A stretch of 64,000 nt of DNA from Anastatus disparis (GCA_017163975.1 JAFFSR010000220.1:11922001-11986000); one strand, 5' to 3'. Positions 26,501 through 41,850 are shown, counted from the stretch's first letter. Translations and numbers: made by a program. The notes: a model not told the origin generated them from the letters alone.

Positions 26501-29179
26501 ACGAATATAATTTGAATTTCACGCTAAATGTAGTAGTATATATACTTGACCGCTAAGCAGACGTTTTCCTGCAAGAGAATTGGCGGCCCGCACAACTAAT
26601 TGTGTTTACTTTTACTGATAACAATTATAATTTTTTTTTATTTGTTTACCGATCACTATCAAAAATTATTATTTACCGATACCGAAAGTATCATGATAAA
26701 AATCACTGGTTTCGCTTTATTTTAATAAACGGTCGTTGTGATAACTTTTGTAAATCTAGTTTTAAACCCCATCTTGCGTCCGCCCTCGTACCGTCTTTAG
26801 TATTAGTTTAGTTTGTAAGATTTGAACTTTGGCTTTAAACGAACCTTAAACTTTCGATAAAAATAAAAGTCTGATAAATTATAAAATTAAATTTCAACTT
26901 TAATTTTAGCCCAGAATAAGCCAAACGTTACAATATTATTAAAATATTAATCTACGTTAAAAGCATTATTATTAAAATTCATCATAAAACAAACAATAAT
27001 CCTTTTATAAAAGCATCCAAGCAATCCTTTTCTATAAAACACAAATATTATACTCGATACTTTACAAGACTTTTCAAAATGAAAAAAAAAAGGAAAAATA
27101 AAAATAAACTTGTACAACACATAAACAATCTTTTTCGTTTTATTTATTAACCTTTATAAACTACGAATTCAGCACTGACAAAAAAAAAAAACTAGACTGA
27201 AACGTATGATCTAAATTTTTATTCAGCAACGCTGAAATAGTGCAATATCTCATTGAATACGTAAAGAAAAGACCTTGTAAAAACCATTTCACTATTCTAT
27301 ATTTCAAACGTAGAAAGAGGGATTGGAGAGAAAAAAAATATATGTATATAGTAAAAGTATCATCATATCGTTGGCATTTCCACGGGGACCGAAATAGTCC
27401 ATCGTAGCGCATGTTTTTTTTCTGTTTTTTTTTCATCTTTTCCCTACTCCTATTTTATACTTTGAGTTCATATATATACATATATATATATAGGATCGTT
27501 TTTTTATGATCTTGTTGGAAAGAAATCGAGAAAATCACAGCTATAACGCAAAAGTGCCGTTTCGATCAAGCAATCATGAGTTATCGCTTTTCTTTTCTCT
27601 TTCTTTCTCTAGAGGCGTAAACGATATAGAAAGTGTATATACACTGGGAACATAGTAGCGGCAAAGTCAGGTAATCAAAGGGATAAAAAAAAAAGAAAGA
27701 AAGTTGCGGCTAGAAAATTTTTCCGGCTGAGTTTATATAGATGTAAAATCGTTTATCACAATTGGGGGGGTTTGCTCGCGAGCTCTTCGTTAATGCATAA
27801 TTCTTTTTTATTCGTAATATTTTTCTCTTTCTCTCGTTCTCTCGTACCTTTTCACTTATATACACGTCGTAAATTGTTGGCGTTGTTATGGGAGAAAAAG
27901 GAAATTTTCACACCTGAATTTTTCATTTTAAAATGAAGATCGTTTTAGCCCCAGATAAACGAGTTAGTGAATTATTGAAACTTTTTTTCATTTTCATTGA
28001 AAAGTATACACATAAAACCCTTCTTTTTTCGGAGGGTAAAAACTCGATTGAAATATTCAATTCTTTATAAAAGCTTTGGCGTTTGTAAATTTACTGATTA
28101 AAATGATATGGCTTATACCGATATGGTTTAATTGAATGGTTTTGCGTATCAGGAAATATAATGAAACAATCACTCTTGTTTACAAATATATTTCAAATGT
28201 AATCGATACCATCGATAAAAGAATGCATTATTGAATGAATGTAATTTGAACTATGATAATTATTGTTATTAAAGTGAAACAGAAAATTTTGTATTCAATA
28301 ATTTTAAAATCAATTTTCAATTAATTTCAATTTTAATTAAATTCGAATTAATTTGTATTTTCTAAAACCAATGGATTCAATTTAAAATTTAATAAATTTA
28401 TTTAATTCTCATTAATGTTTTTTAATAATAAAAATTTTTTTTTAACCAATCTTTTTATTTAAAATTGTATAAAATTGATGAAATAAAAGTCAAAAGCATT
28501 GATTTTAAATTTAAATTGAATTTCATCGTAACAATTTTAAAATATTGATTTTTCCATTTCAAAATTATACTTTAAATCAAACTTTGATTCTCGTGCTCTC
28601 GAAGCACGAGTGCATTTCAGATATTCTTTCAATAGAATTACAAAATACGAAAAAGCTTATATATATTTAAAAAATTTTTTTAAATATAAATCTTTCTTTT
28701 AAGTAAAAACTCCAGCGTTCGAGCTTGAAGGGAAAACCTTAAACTATGCATTGAAATCATTATTTTTCAATGCACAATCATCGTGAATTGAATCTTAAAA
28801 TATCCATTAAAAATGACATACTATAGGGGTTAGGTTCTTAGAGAAAAAAGAGAGAAAAAAAAGGATTGAACCTTTACGCGCATCGATACAAAAGACAAAA
28901 GCAAAGAAAGAACAGATTCTCGAGGGAAGAATTTCTTTTCTCAATGCTTGAAATATTTTATTTCCAGTCTACTTTTTTAAAAAAAAAAAAAAAAATTTCT
29001 TTCTTCACTTGAAAAATCTAGTGTGCCACTATTTTATACATGCGTATGCGCATAGTAAAAATGTTTCGAAATTCTTTTACCTCTTATTTCATTGATAACT
29101 TATATTTTATAAAGCTCACCTTTTTCTTAAAAGCAAAATTTTACTATATGTAAAATAAAATAAAAAGAGAAAAACTTAC
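23501..29179. other. non-coding AT-rich DNA
   Basis: No exon or repeat family is supported here. The open frames are low-complexity. If the dipeptidase gene is intact, this belongs to the intron after the exon at 29180-29249. I looked on the minus strand for the expected following segment, with its V/I-DLSH metal-binding motif, and did not find it. Confidence 0.45.
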
Positions 29180-29249
29180 TTTTCCAAATTCACTGAGGCC
29201 TGGCGTTGAGTCTTGAGTGGCGTTCGTCTCTCCGACCGAACATACTGCC
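29180..29249 (-). CDS. membrane dipeptidase, internal exon (most 3' seen)
   Basis: The 70-nt exon is flanked on the minus strand by a TTTGACAG acceptor and a GTAAGT donor. Its first base completes the Trp codon begun in the exon at 42930-43080. The next 23 codons read AVCSVGETNATQDSTPGLSE followed by FGK. This fits the family segment after the THxCxTxW region, where GLS-x-FG is conserved. It ends in phase 0. The following part of the enzyme (second metal-binding histidines and C-terminus with GPI signal) is not in this window. Confidence 0.85.
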
Positions 29250-32200
29250 CTGTCAAAGAAATATTTGTTAAAATAATATCTCTCTAGAATTAGAAAAAAA
29301 ACAATTTTTTTTTTTTATTAAACTCTTGGGTAAATGCATAAAAATGGTAAATTGTTCGGGGTCAAAGGGTCAAGAGTATATACGCGTATGATGTATGGAT
29401 TTTGAATGGATTCGATTTAAAATAACGTTATTTTAAATGGAACATTTTTCGCGTGTCAATAAAGTTATTTGAATCCATTTCGTTTGAGTATTTACAATAG
29501 CTAAGTGATTGGGATATTGAAATTTTTATTGGGCATATTCATAGCTTTCTTGTATTAAAATATTTTAGAGGTATATATGTGACAGATGAAATCGTACGTC
29601 GATTGTCCGATTATCGATAGCTCGCTAAATCTGTCTTTTGTATTGATCAGCTATAATTAAAACATTTATTACAAGTAAACACGTTGAAAAAAAAAGTTTT
29701 AAAATAATTGTAAAAATAATTTCATTTGTTAAAATATGAAATTATAAAATTTATATTGAAAATTATTTTAAAAATAAGCATCGAAAACAAATTTATTCTC
29801 AATTATAAAATTTAATGGATTTAAAACAAAATGAAATATTAAAAATTGCATAGCTCGAGTAATTTAAATGCCAGATGAAGCTAATGAAATTTAATTTAAT
29901 AAAATTCATTATGTAAATTAATTTCCGATGCCGCGTGCGCTTCGATTCTTTTAAATAATAGGAGCGAATCGCGATTCACAAAAACTCATTAAATTTCAAT
30001 CTGTTGTAATCGTCCACTAGAAATTTTTCGTTTCAAACGACAAAAATTTCTTCATCGACCATTTAAAAATAGTCATTAAATTAGTTCCCATTACATCGTT
30101 CATTAATACATGTACATAATCGTTGCCAACAAACATCATCATCACCATCATTATCATCAAGAGAGAAATGACAGAAAGCCATTCATGCGTAAAATGTATG
30201 AAGAGTCGTTTGAAACGCGAGTAATAACGGTTAAAGGAAGAAAAAAAAAGAAGAAGTGAGCTTGCAAGCTTCCGCAATTTTTATTAACTTTTCACGTGCG
30301 CGTCTTTCGCGAAAAAATAAATTGAGAAACGTCTCCTAAATCTTTCCAGTAGGCTGAGATGGTAAAGGAAGGGGGAGTCGTTGGAGCTTGCGAGCGTGCA
30401 ATAAAAATAAAACGTTAGTAGAAAAATACTTTATACATACTATATCTTCAACGGCGCAACGTTGAAACCTTTAGTAAAATAAAAAAGAAGAAGAAGAAGG
30501 AAAAAAGCTAAAAAGTCTCTTGGTATCCCACAAAATCACGAGAGCAGCTTTTCTGCATTTTTCCTTCATTGATAAAAAAAAAGGAACATTTTTCTATTCT
30601 CAACGATGAAAACTATCGAAAGAAAAAGAGAACCTAAGGAAAATTCAATCGGACAATTCAACAAGCTGACGCATCTAGTATTCCTTTATCCTTTCAGTTT
30701 AGAGGAAGGGGGATGGTATAGCGTCTCTTACTGTTTACTTTGAGCAAAAGTTGCAAGCTTGAAACTTAATGAAAGTGAGTGTAGAGTTTCGATAGATTGG
30801 TAAATCGATTCGATCGAATTGTTGATTTACAATAGTTAGTTCTAGGAAAAAAAGTTATGAGACAATAATAATCTTGGACTGCGTTATAGATTAAATTATA
30901 TAAAAATAAATTTTATTTTATTTATGTTTTGTGAAAATATTTAGATTAGAAAATAATTTATAATTAATCTTTGGCGCGTTATGTTTATATTTAATAAATT
31001 TCAAATTTTAAGAAGGATAAAGTTTTAAAACTTTATATTAGTTTATTAATTTAATTTTATGTAAAATTTTAAATTCAAATTTTCGTATCGCTTTAATTTG
31101 TTTATTTTTAATCTTGAAAATTTAATAAAGAACATTACAGTTATAATGAAAAATTTAGAAACGTTAAAATATTATAATAAATTATTAATCTATCAAAAAA
31201 TGTAACATTCTTTAAAATTTCTTATAGCGTGTTCTTTCAAGTGTCTGGAAAAATTTTTAAAAACGTACTTAAATTAATTATAAAAAAATTTGCATATAAA
31301 AAATTTTATCAATTCAACAGATTTTATCATCGAATATTCATCACATCAAATATTATCGCATTTGCGGTACACTTTGTTAATTCGACAGTATACTATTAAT
31401 GAAAAAATACATCATGAAAAGTTGAAAGGAAAGAAACGAGCATTGATAATTTTCCGATGATAAATTTACTACAATCTTTCTTGAAATTCGACTTTCTCAT
31501 TTTTTTCTTAAATAGAATTTTTTACTCTTTTTAACGATTGCACTACGTTCGTATACTTTCTGCTATCAAAGCAAAATTCACCTGGGTCTGAGAAGTCATT
31601 ATTCTTTTAATGGCTGGCACAACGGCAAGGAAAAAAAAAATAGCTTGAAGGAAATTTATTATTATTTTTGACAAACTTTCATTGTTTATCGTAGAAATAT
31701 ATCAATTTTCAGAACTACAAAGATTCCGTTGGGATCGTTTCTTCTATTTGTTGATTTTATGAAAAATATAAATTATGTTACTGATATTTTTTATATTTTA
31801 TATCATTGTTTGTGAAACGTATACTTTAACGACTAATCTTACATCTTTAGTTAGATGCATATAATTTGAATAAAAAAACTTTTCTTTTCGTGACTTTGAA
31901 TACTTTACATATTTTTTATATTAAAATCATGTTACTTAAAAAAAAGGTACTTTAAGCATCATAAACAATTTTCCAAATACCTTTTCATAAAATAATCTTA
32001 TATTCAGACAATGCGCAAAAGAGTTCTAATTCAATATATTCGATCGTTCCTCATTGAAAAATAAATCTCAAGCCCAAAATAAGGCCATTCGTTAAACCCT
32101 GCTTTAGTCCTCTATCGATTCTTCTGATTTTCAACGATGACCTAGAAGAGCCGCCGCGTATAATAGGCAAAGATTAGTCTACGGGAAAAGAAAAGAAGCG

Positions 32201-33067
32201 GAAAAACAGGATCTTGAGAAGGGAACGAAAACTTCTACCTTACTTTCTTTCTTTTCTCTTTTATCCCTATCTCTCTTTCTTCTCTCTCTCGACGATATCT
32301 TTTTAAACGGTCTTTCCTCGATTGAGCCACGGTATGTTTTGTCAGCTGGTAAATCACAGGAAAGGAGAACGTGACATCCTTTAAGATCCTTTACCCCCTT
32401 TATATATATATATATACATCTCTAAAGGAAAAAGTCTTCGTGACCTAGCTATTACCTACAAGTGGATAGAAAGGATTGGATGAGGCATATTGTAGACTTG
32501 ATTTTCACCACTTGATGGAATCCCATCTATCGAGATCCAATTTCTCTTCTGATTTTTATTCTCTTTTATTATTATATAGAAAAAAAATTATTCAAAAGTT
32601 TATTTCATAATGTGCTTCGATTTTTTTTTCTTTCACTCATCAACGTCATGCCAATATTTTTAATGAATATTATTTCACAACATTATATACCAAGCTTCAT
32701 CCCAGTCTTCTTTTTTTTTTTCGTAATACCATCGTTAACGAGGTATTTGAAATACTCGGGGAAAAAAGCGAAAGAGAAACAAAGTTCAAAGTGTTCGGGG
32801 AAAAAAACTAATTATATACTTCATTAGAATGAAAAGTGCTTTAAGAGTGTATCGGAAGCTTTTTTAGTGCTCAAGTGTCCCTGATTATAGAGAAATGGCA
32901 ACTTGAAATAAAAGCAATTAAAAACTCAAAAACTATTTATTATTAAAAAATAATTCAACGTGAACAATGTCCAATTAAGGAACGTATTATACTATTTGAA
33001 ATATTCTAAATAAAAATTTAGGGTATCATTATTACAGAGTTACAATTGGAAAAATAATATTTCAAAG

Positions 33068-33068
<1 letters not shown>

Positions 33069-33146
<78 letters not shown>
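33069..33146. repeat. (AT)n microsatellite
   Basis: An uninterrupted AT dinucleotide run of about 78 bp. Confidence 0.98.
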
Positions 33147-33147
<1 letters not shown>

Positions 33148-36100
33148 CATTTTAAGCATGTAACTCATTAAATAAATTTCGAGGATTGAATGACAGATAA
33201 ACTTAACGTTAATATAACTAGAGTAAACAATGGTTAAATTATACTTAAAATTCCATAATTGATTTTTTAAAGCGAAATGAGTACTAATAAAAAGTGTTTA
33301 CTTTATCATATCTCGAGCAAATACAGAAGAAGATAAGTTAAAAATAAACGCAAAATCTGTGTCCAACATGAAACGTTATAGGACAGGATTTGATGAAAAA
33401 AATAATTCCTTATAATATGAGCTTTCGTAAAGAGGTATTATACCGGTTCTTTGAGATTATGAAAAAAAAATATCAACATCATTAAAACTTGTTTATATAT
33501 GCGCTACTTCTTGGATTTCTTCATCTGCCTAGAATAAGCATTTATACTTTTTGTGGTGAAAAAAGTACATTAAGGATGTCGTTACAAAGACAGTAAAAAA
33601 AATATGAAAAATGTAAAAATAATTATTTTTTACAAACGTATTTTTTATGTGCTTTTTTAAAACAAAAAGAAAAATAAAACGTCTACATCATAAGCGAGAA
33701 AATATGTAATTACAATATTTTCACTTGTTTAATAAATTCCAAAAATTTGATGCTATTAAAAGAAGAAAGGAATCGATTAACAAAAGGAAGTGGACGATAA
33801 AATTTGAATTCATTCAAAAGATAACATAAAATCTCTAACAATTCCATTTATTACAAGTAATTTTCTTCGAGATTCTGGTCACATATATTTTTTACAACAC
33901 TTCTTCTGCCGGATAGCCTCTTACTCTAAAAAAGTGTTCGATATCTTTCTTGCGCGCTGCAACCATTACCAGCGTGAATCCGAGTGCAATGTACATTCGC
34001 GTCTACGGAAAATTTCCACTTGGACGTGTCCATCAGGAGAAAAGAGGAAAAAGAAGAAGAAAGAAAGAAAAAAAAAATCAAATCTACTCGTATCAAAGTA
34101 AAAATAAGGGGAGGGTAACATTACTAGAATCTTCTACTTTTCTTTTTCTTTCTTCAAATACTTATCGCGGATCCGTGAAACGCGTCGAAAAATTCAATTG
34201 CATGGGTTGCAATCTCCTCTTCTTTTTCTTTCTTTTTTTTTCTTCAAAAGCTCCTTTTCCTTCTCAGTTCAAGACACGAAGAAGAATATATAGAAAGAGA
34301 GAGAGAGAAGAAAGGGTTGAAACGAGCGATGCATTAGGCCTTCGTGAACACGTTCGAAAGCAATTTCGATATTGTCCCAATAAAAGCAAAAAACGTTAGT
34401 AGGAAGCTCAAGAGGAACGATTGTAAGTCGAACAACTAGGATTCGCGAGACTGACTTTTACGAGACGTATATATATATATACACACAAACTCACACACAC
34501 GTATATGAACAACGGAACATTATCGTAAAGCTAAAGGGAAGGAGAATGGTAACACTCAAGAGAGAAACAAGTCCTACATAAGTTGCACGGGTTTTGTTTG
34601 GTTTTTTTTTCTTTTTTTTTACCTTTTGTACCATGCTACTTTTCGAAAAAGAAGATACTTAGTATATTGTGAGTGTGTATAGCACTTCATGCAAGTTTTC
34701 TATTCCCCCCTTTTTTCCAGACTTCTATATTTACTTGTGGAACGCCGATTTCTGAAGCCATTTACGAATCTTGTTGATTAAAGTAGAGGATAAACATCTT
34801 TACTGAAGATGATTCCATTGGTAACATTTGTACAATGTTATTGGTTTACTTTTACGATTAGTGCTCAAAGTTTTTTTGAACATTTACTTTTATTATTTTT
34901 AATCTTTTGTTATTCATTTAAAATAAAGTTATAAGAAAACTTTGAAAACTACGCACTTGAAATAAAATATAGATAAATTATCTGAAATTTTCAGGTTTCA
35001 AATTTTAAAATAGTTTTTGAATTCGAGAGCTGATTTATAATGTTTAAAATAATGAAAATATAATTGAAAGATTAAAGTAATGTGGAAATGGATTAATCAA
35101 CAAGAACTCGAGAATTTATTATGATGAATGTTTTTCAAAAACTCAAAACCACTGGCAAAATATTTGATTGATAACATTTTCACAATTTCTATGTAATATA
35201 TTTTTAATTAATTTCAAAATCAGTTGAAATAAATTTATCAAAACTAAAGATACAACAAGAATGTTTCTTAAAATCTTAAATCTGATTTTACTAAAAAAAG
35301 GACGAAAAATAATAAAAGCTCTATCTAATTCTCTATTAAAAAAATCATCTAAGTTTACCAAAATAAATAATTTTCAATCTCATCAAAGAGCAAATCATAA
35401 AACAAAACCCAATCGCAAATAAAAATTTTCAATTTCCACCAAGTTTTAAAAATCCCTATCACAAATAATCCTAATACTTAATCAATTCTCCCGCGTTAAT
35501 TGCACTATGTTTTTTTCTCTAGCTAACAGCGGCGACAAAAATTTTAACTGTCTTCGGTAAATTTAACGACACCTAGTCTCCGCGTTCTACTGCCGCGACC
35601 ATTGCCCGTACACAGTTATCCCCCAAGGGTCGTTTATCGCCACTATGCAGCACATGAGAATAGAAGAAAAAAAGAAAGATCGTAGATGAAGAAAAAAAGC
35701 GTTACGATTAAAGAAAACACTTAGAAAATAAGGATAGAATTGCAGAAGTTGTACTAAACATAAGCGACACAAGGAAGTTTATTCTTTATTATATTTACAT
35801 AATTTAAGATTTAATAGAATTTAAATCAAACAACTGTTATTAAATTTGCTGTGTAATTATAATCAATTAATTTAAACACATGTTTTTTTTTATTTTGTTA
35901 AGCGTTGGAAGAAATAAGTTTAAAATTCAAGCATCCATTTGACTATTGAAAACAATAAATTAGCGTCCAATTGAGAACATAAAAATAACTCACTGTCCAC
36001 GGCAATAATTTGCCAAGGTACAAACTTTTTCTTGCTACGATAAAAATCTCTCATCGTCGTCACACCCTCAACCTTTTAAAACTCAAACCCCATCCCCCCG

Positions 36101-39100
36101 TTCCTGCTCCCGTTTGGCTTTCGCAAGAGAAAGATAGAAATATACAACGGCGAGAACAAAAAAAAAAGAAGAAAAAATGAAAGAAAAAAAAAAGAGTAGA
36201 ATCCTCGCCTTTATTTACGACCTTGCAGGCTGCGCCTGGGGACGCGTAAAACGACTAGTATGTGTTACGCTATATAGAGAGCATACATAGGATTGAAAAC
36301 CACAAGAAATTTCAAGGTATATAAGAGGGAGTTACGGGTATTGCTATACCACAATACATACATGAGAAAAGAAGAGCTAAAAAAAAGGCAACCAAGAATG
36401 AAAGAGAACCAAGTCTTTACTATAAGAGGAAGGAGACATAAGCAGTTGGACGAACGATGGTATTAAGGAATCGTGTATGTGAGAAAAGAGTGGTCTAGCC
36501 GATGAAAAATGGCAGGGATCGAGCATACAAGCAGCCCGAAGAAAGAAAGAATCAAGAAAAGAAATTGATCGTATGAAAAAAAAGGAGAGAAAAAAAGGAA
36601 AGTATATATAAGTAGGATATGTGTGTACCAAAGTTGGCGTTGAGTACGGTATGTAAGTTACGTTCAGAGGAGTTTACGCTGTTTTGCTACGTTTATACTT
36701 TATAGGAATGAATTACTGACTACTGGAATTCTGAAAATTGTTAGAGGATCGTATTGAAGAGAGTTACTACACAATCATACATTTTTTTAATTACATAAAT
36801 ATTAGATAAATAGAATTTATGAAAATTATTATTTTTGTACTAATTTTTGAGAGCGTTTAATTTTTTTCGTTTTTAAACAGTATAACATAAATTTTAGTCA
36901 ATTTAATATATTACAAATTGATATTTGCATTTCTTGAACGATGTATATAACAGTGTAATATAATCTGTATCAGAAAACGTTAATTTTAAAATTGAAATTA
37001 AAATACTTATACTTTTCAAAGCAAATAAAACTTTTAAAAATTACAACCAACTATTAAAACCCTCAATCATTATCATTATCTAATCTAACATTCTCAGTGA
37101 TTTTTCCGCTTTTATACAGAAATTTCCAAAAAGAAGATTTAGCAAACGTGGTAAAATATTTTTGGTATCTATCATTAAAACTTTGAATTTGAAAAAAATG
37201 TTTTAAAAAAACCATCGGATTCTTCGTTACACGAATTTAAACTTTTAATGCTCATAAATTAAAAAAAAAAAAAAGAAAATTCTTCTATCGAACATTCTAC
37301 TCTCTTATCCCTCCATTGACCCATCCGAAAATTTTCCGAAAACTTCAGCGGTTTCTCACGTTTATTACCTAATTCAGCTTAGAATTCACGTTATACCACA
37401 GAAAACCTGCTGGAGTGCGTCGTAAAGCCAAAGCTCGAACTCTGTACCGAACGAAGGCCAGAATGTAAACGACAGTACACGAGGTATATAAGAAAATATA
37501 TGGAAAGAGAAAGAGAGTATAAAAAAAAGAGAAAGAGACAGATAGAAAAAAAGAAAAAGGATGAAAGATAAAGAGCAATGTGCCTGGTTATAAAGAGAGA
37601 TACATAAGACTAGAAAATCGTTATCTGCCTTCCCAGGACATCCCTTTTTTCCATATATATACGTATATATAAGTCTTGGTGTATGTGTGTAGCTCTCTTT
37701 AGAAAAGCCGGAAGAAACTCGTCGACGTAATATAAATTTAGGATGTGAAGCCGAGAATCTCTTTCTCTCTTCTCGATATCATACAAGCTCCGTGGACTTA
37801 AAGCCCTTTTACAAGCTCAATGGAAGTCTTCATGGTAGAAGCGAGAAGGGGGTATATATATAGGGAGGATAAAGAAGAGAAGAAGAAGAAAAGAAAAGAA
37901 AAAAAAAAGGTGGTAGAAAATGGCCATGGCGCGCAAGCGCTCGTGTTCTCGTAGATGATAGCGTGCGAGATTGCTTTATTATAGGCTTGCCTACGCTTTC
38001 CATTCTTCCTCGTCGATTCGTCCCCTTTTCTTTTTTTTTCTTCTTCTTTTTTTTTTCTTACGCGTATGAAATTCCTCTTTTAGCCGAGAGGCTTGAAGAG
38101 GAGAAATACATCTGACGTCAAGAATCTTTCTCTTGTTGCGCGCTACTAAATATGATGGAATTTTTTTTTCTCGCTGAGCAGGCTCTGTACGAAGTAGATT
38201 TGCGATTGATAGTTGGGCAATTATTGGTGCTGTTTAGTTTAGGAAAAATATATCACGGATGACACTTTTCATTAGGATATTCACAAAATTTATGAGCATA
38301 CTTTGAAAGATAATAAGTTATTGCAATAACTATGAAAAATAACGTTATTTACCATAAAAATAATGCGTTCTATAAATATTCGAACTATGAAAAAAAGAGA
38401 ACGAAATATTAATTTTTATTGTCAACAATATATGTTGTTTTATTAGTAACGTAGTATTGGAACGTTTAAAGTTTAACGATATCGTTAAAAAAGTAAAATT
38501 GAAATAATCCAAGCTTAATAATCCAACAGCTCGCGCTTAAAAAATTTTATTTCCCCAAGAATCAGCTGTGCGGAATTAAAAGAAAATTTAAAGGCAGCGT
38601 AATTATTCAAACAGTGGCTATAAGAGATTAATACGTCAACCGTATTTCATTATTATATATTAACCATATGCGTTTCTCTTTTTTGAGTTATGAATTTCGT
38701 ACTTAATCTACTGTTGCGTAATCCAGTCTTTGCCGGTAATTGTGTAACGAGTAACATTATTTACCGAAATTATTTATAAATGTATATTAATAAAGAAAAA
38801 CTTTTTTGTAACTAATTGGTACTTGAATGTTAAACATTTTTTTTGAAAATGTACATAATAAAGTTTTGCGATTTAATGAATCGAAAAATATTTTCGCCTG
38901 ATTGCGTGTAAATATTAATTTATGTTAATAAATGATTTTACACAATATTTTATTCATAATAATTTTTATTCCATTAATGAAAAGGTGCTTATAATTTATA
39001 ACTCGCACGTTTTATGAATAAATAAATGAAATGAAAAAAGTTGAAAACAACTTAACGCGACGTTAAATTGTTCTTTTTTTTTGGTAATTCAAAATTAAAA

Positions 39101-39131
39101 AATGTTTCATTGTTATATAAATTCTGAAAGT

Positions 39132-40028
39132 CCCTGGTAGAAAATGAAACGCTTTTTCTACCATTTTATGGCCATTTCTTTAAAGTGAAGAGCAGAAAAT
39201 GGGAATGTTTTATGGCCATTATTTGAACTAATATGAAACGTTTTTTTCAACCTTCATAGTGCTAAAAAATGCTAATAAAATGTTGAGTCTGATCCACTAT
39301 TATTTGAATATAGATAGTTAACAGTAGAGTCTATCAAATTGTGCTCTAATTGATTACTATTAAGAATCATTTAAGGTTTTTTCTTCAAAGTTATCATTAA
39401 TCATTAATAGAATCACTTTTGTTAATATATTCGCGCGTATATTTTGAGTTGTGATCGGATTGTTAGAGGTTATTTTTAAACGATTAATCAAATTTTCCAT
39501 TTATTATTTTAAAAAACGATATTTTTATACTCGTTTCGTACTGCGTTTCATATTTTTATTTTAAGAAAATTTAATATTATTTTTATTTTTATAAATTCCA
39601 ATAAAAATAAACATTGACGAAGGAATGTGAATAAATACTAATCTATATTTTCTCGCCACGTGGCAAAAGTGAGGTTATGATTTTACCTATGATCTGAAAA
39701 ATTAAGGACTCATTACTAAAAAGTTATATAACTAGTCAAAAAAAGTTGTCCACAGTTTACCTAATTTTTAGATAACTGTTACTGATTTTTCCTCTCCGTT
39801 TACTTAAAATGCGTATTTTTTTGGATAAATACAAAAATTTTGAACAACATTTTTATATTAGCATTTTTTGCCTATAAGATGCTAACCAATATACCAAAAA
39901 ATTTGAGCTCTGCAGATTCAGCAAAAAATTGCCATTTATTCGCCAATATTGACATGACAAAATATTACTATTGAAAATGGTCATAAATTGTTGTTTACAC
40001 CATTTTTAATGTTCAAATTTCTACCAGG
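39132..40028. mobile_element. 0.9-kb MITE with CCCTGGTAGAAA ends
   Basis: The ends are inverted copies of CCCTGGTAGAAA, with weaker similarity further in (ATGAAAC against TTTGAAC). Subterminal TTTATGGCCATT motifs recur twice at the left and in a diverged, inverted form (TGGTCATAAATTG) at the right. There is no coding region inside and no clear target duplication. It is probably a non-autonomous DNA transposon; the superfamily is not assignable by eye. Confidence 0.65.
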
Positions 40029-41660
40029 GGTGCTTCGTATTTTACATTAATGAATGAAAGAATAAAGTTACTAAATAAAATGCTAATTAAAACAAGTCAT
40101 ATTTTATAATATTAAAAAAGAGAGTCGAAATAAAAGCATAAAAAAAAGTAATTTCTGTTTTCCAATTCTCCACATACAAGTTTAAAATTCAATTCTGATA
40201 TTAGTTTTATTTTCGTTTAGGTTTTCTATTAATATTTTATTCATTGATTGATGGATGCTGTCTTTTATTTTATTTTCATTTTAAACAGACTGACGAGGTC
40301 AGCAAATCAAGCTAACGAAATTTCACTGTAAAACAAAAAGTTTTTTAATAATTAAAAAACTTATTGCATTAAATATTCAATATTGAATTTGCGTATTATA
40401 TTCGTACTTTATTATATAAATCTTTAATTTATGGTTAAATTAAATATTATCATATTTTCAGATTAACCAAATGTATAATGAAAAGAAAACTTGATTTTCA
40501 ATTATAACGGACGCACGATTTTCATTTCAACAATTTCAAAAGAGCTTTAAGCAATTATTAAATTAATTAAGTTGAATCGATATAAAATTTTATTTTCTAT
40601 TTAATGAAAATAAAATGGAACGAAAGATAAAGAAAATTATTTCCAATATAAATCCAAGAATCATAAAAGTTATTTTTCTTATTTTTCTCGAAAAAAAACA
40701 AAACAATTAAACTGTTGCTTGAAACAATCAATCACACTGTATATTAGTCGGTTGAAGGGCTGTTTGAGGTTTGTTATTTCGTTATTGAAAAGTCATTAAT
40801 ATAATTAAAAAGAATTCAACAATTTATACTTTTCAACAATATTTTATACTTTTTGCTTATTGAATTTAATAGCTTTGTTAATTTTAGAAATTGACGTTAA
40901 AATAAGTTTATTAATGCAGTCAGTTAAATGTCAGTATAAGAGATTTTTCTTTTTTTTAGAAGCAAGATATTTTTATTAAAGTAAACGTTTTTTTTATATT
41001 TTAGAATCAATAATCATTATTTCATGATGAATATATTAAATATCGTTATGAGTAATTGCAACAATTAATATAGGCCTAAAATCAAAAGAATAAAAATGCA
41101 TCATTTAGAACTAAAAGTAATTTACTTATATTTTTTAATTATAATGATGTATTGCCGTATTAATTAGCTGAACTCTTAGAGAATTTGATTAATACACAGA
41201 TCTATATTGACTATATTGCTTCATTAATCAAAAAAAAAAAAAAAATTCTCATAAACGATTCTCTGGCTGGGTGATTAAGCTTTTTTTATTCGCTCTTGGT
41301 TGAGAGATGCGATGATTATAAGTAATCCCTGGTGCAATTTAAATGTTGATTTACATATACCGAATTAACTCGAAATATTGAATAAATTTGATGAGAAAGA
41401 ATGGAAAACGTTGCTAGCAGATGCGACAACGCGCGAGTTTTATATTCGTAGGGCATTATTTCCGTACCAGATATTATTAACAATAAGGTTTTTTTTTTAT
41501 ATTTTTGATAATTACAAATAAAATAAATTATCAATAAAATAAACCTTGAAAAAATAATATATGCGTACGAATTGTTTGAAAATAATGTAAATAAAGTTAT
41601 TTGTTCATGGAATAAAATGTTAAACAAATAAAATTTACTATATGTTTTATTAATGATTTT

Positions 41661-41850
41661 TTTTATTTAACGTCACTGTATTTATGCTTTAATTGTGATG
41701 TTGATTAGTGACGAAGTTCATCAGTGTAATCGTTAACAAAGCACATGTAACATACAGTGGTGCTTTCATGAATCAGCCGAGAGCGGGATTCGAACTTGGG
41801 CCCTCAGGATACGAGTCCATCGCTCTACCGACTGAGCCACTGACAACCTC
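41661..41850 (-). mobile_element. tRNA-derived SINE, copy 1
   Basis: The minus strand reads GAGGTTGTCAGTGGCTCAGT with A box, then GAGTTCGAATCCCG-type B box (here AAGTTCGAATCCCG), followed by a CAAGCACCACTGTAC-like body and a TAAATACAGTGACGTTAAAT tail. The tRNA head is Thr-like, with CGT at the anticodon position. Confidence 0.85.
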
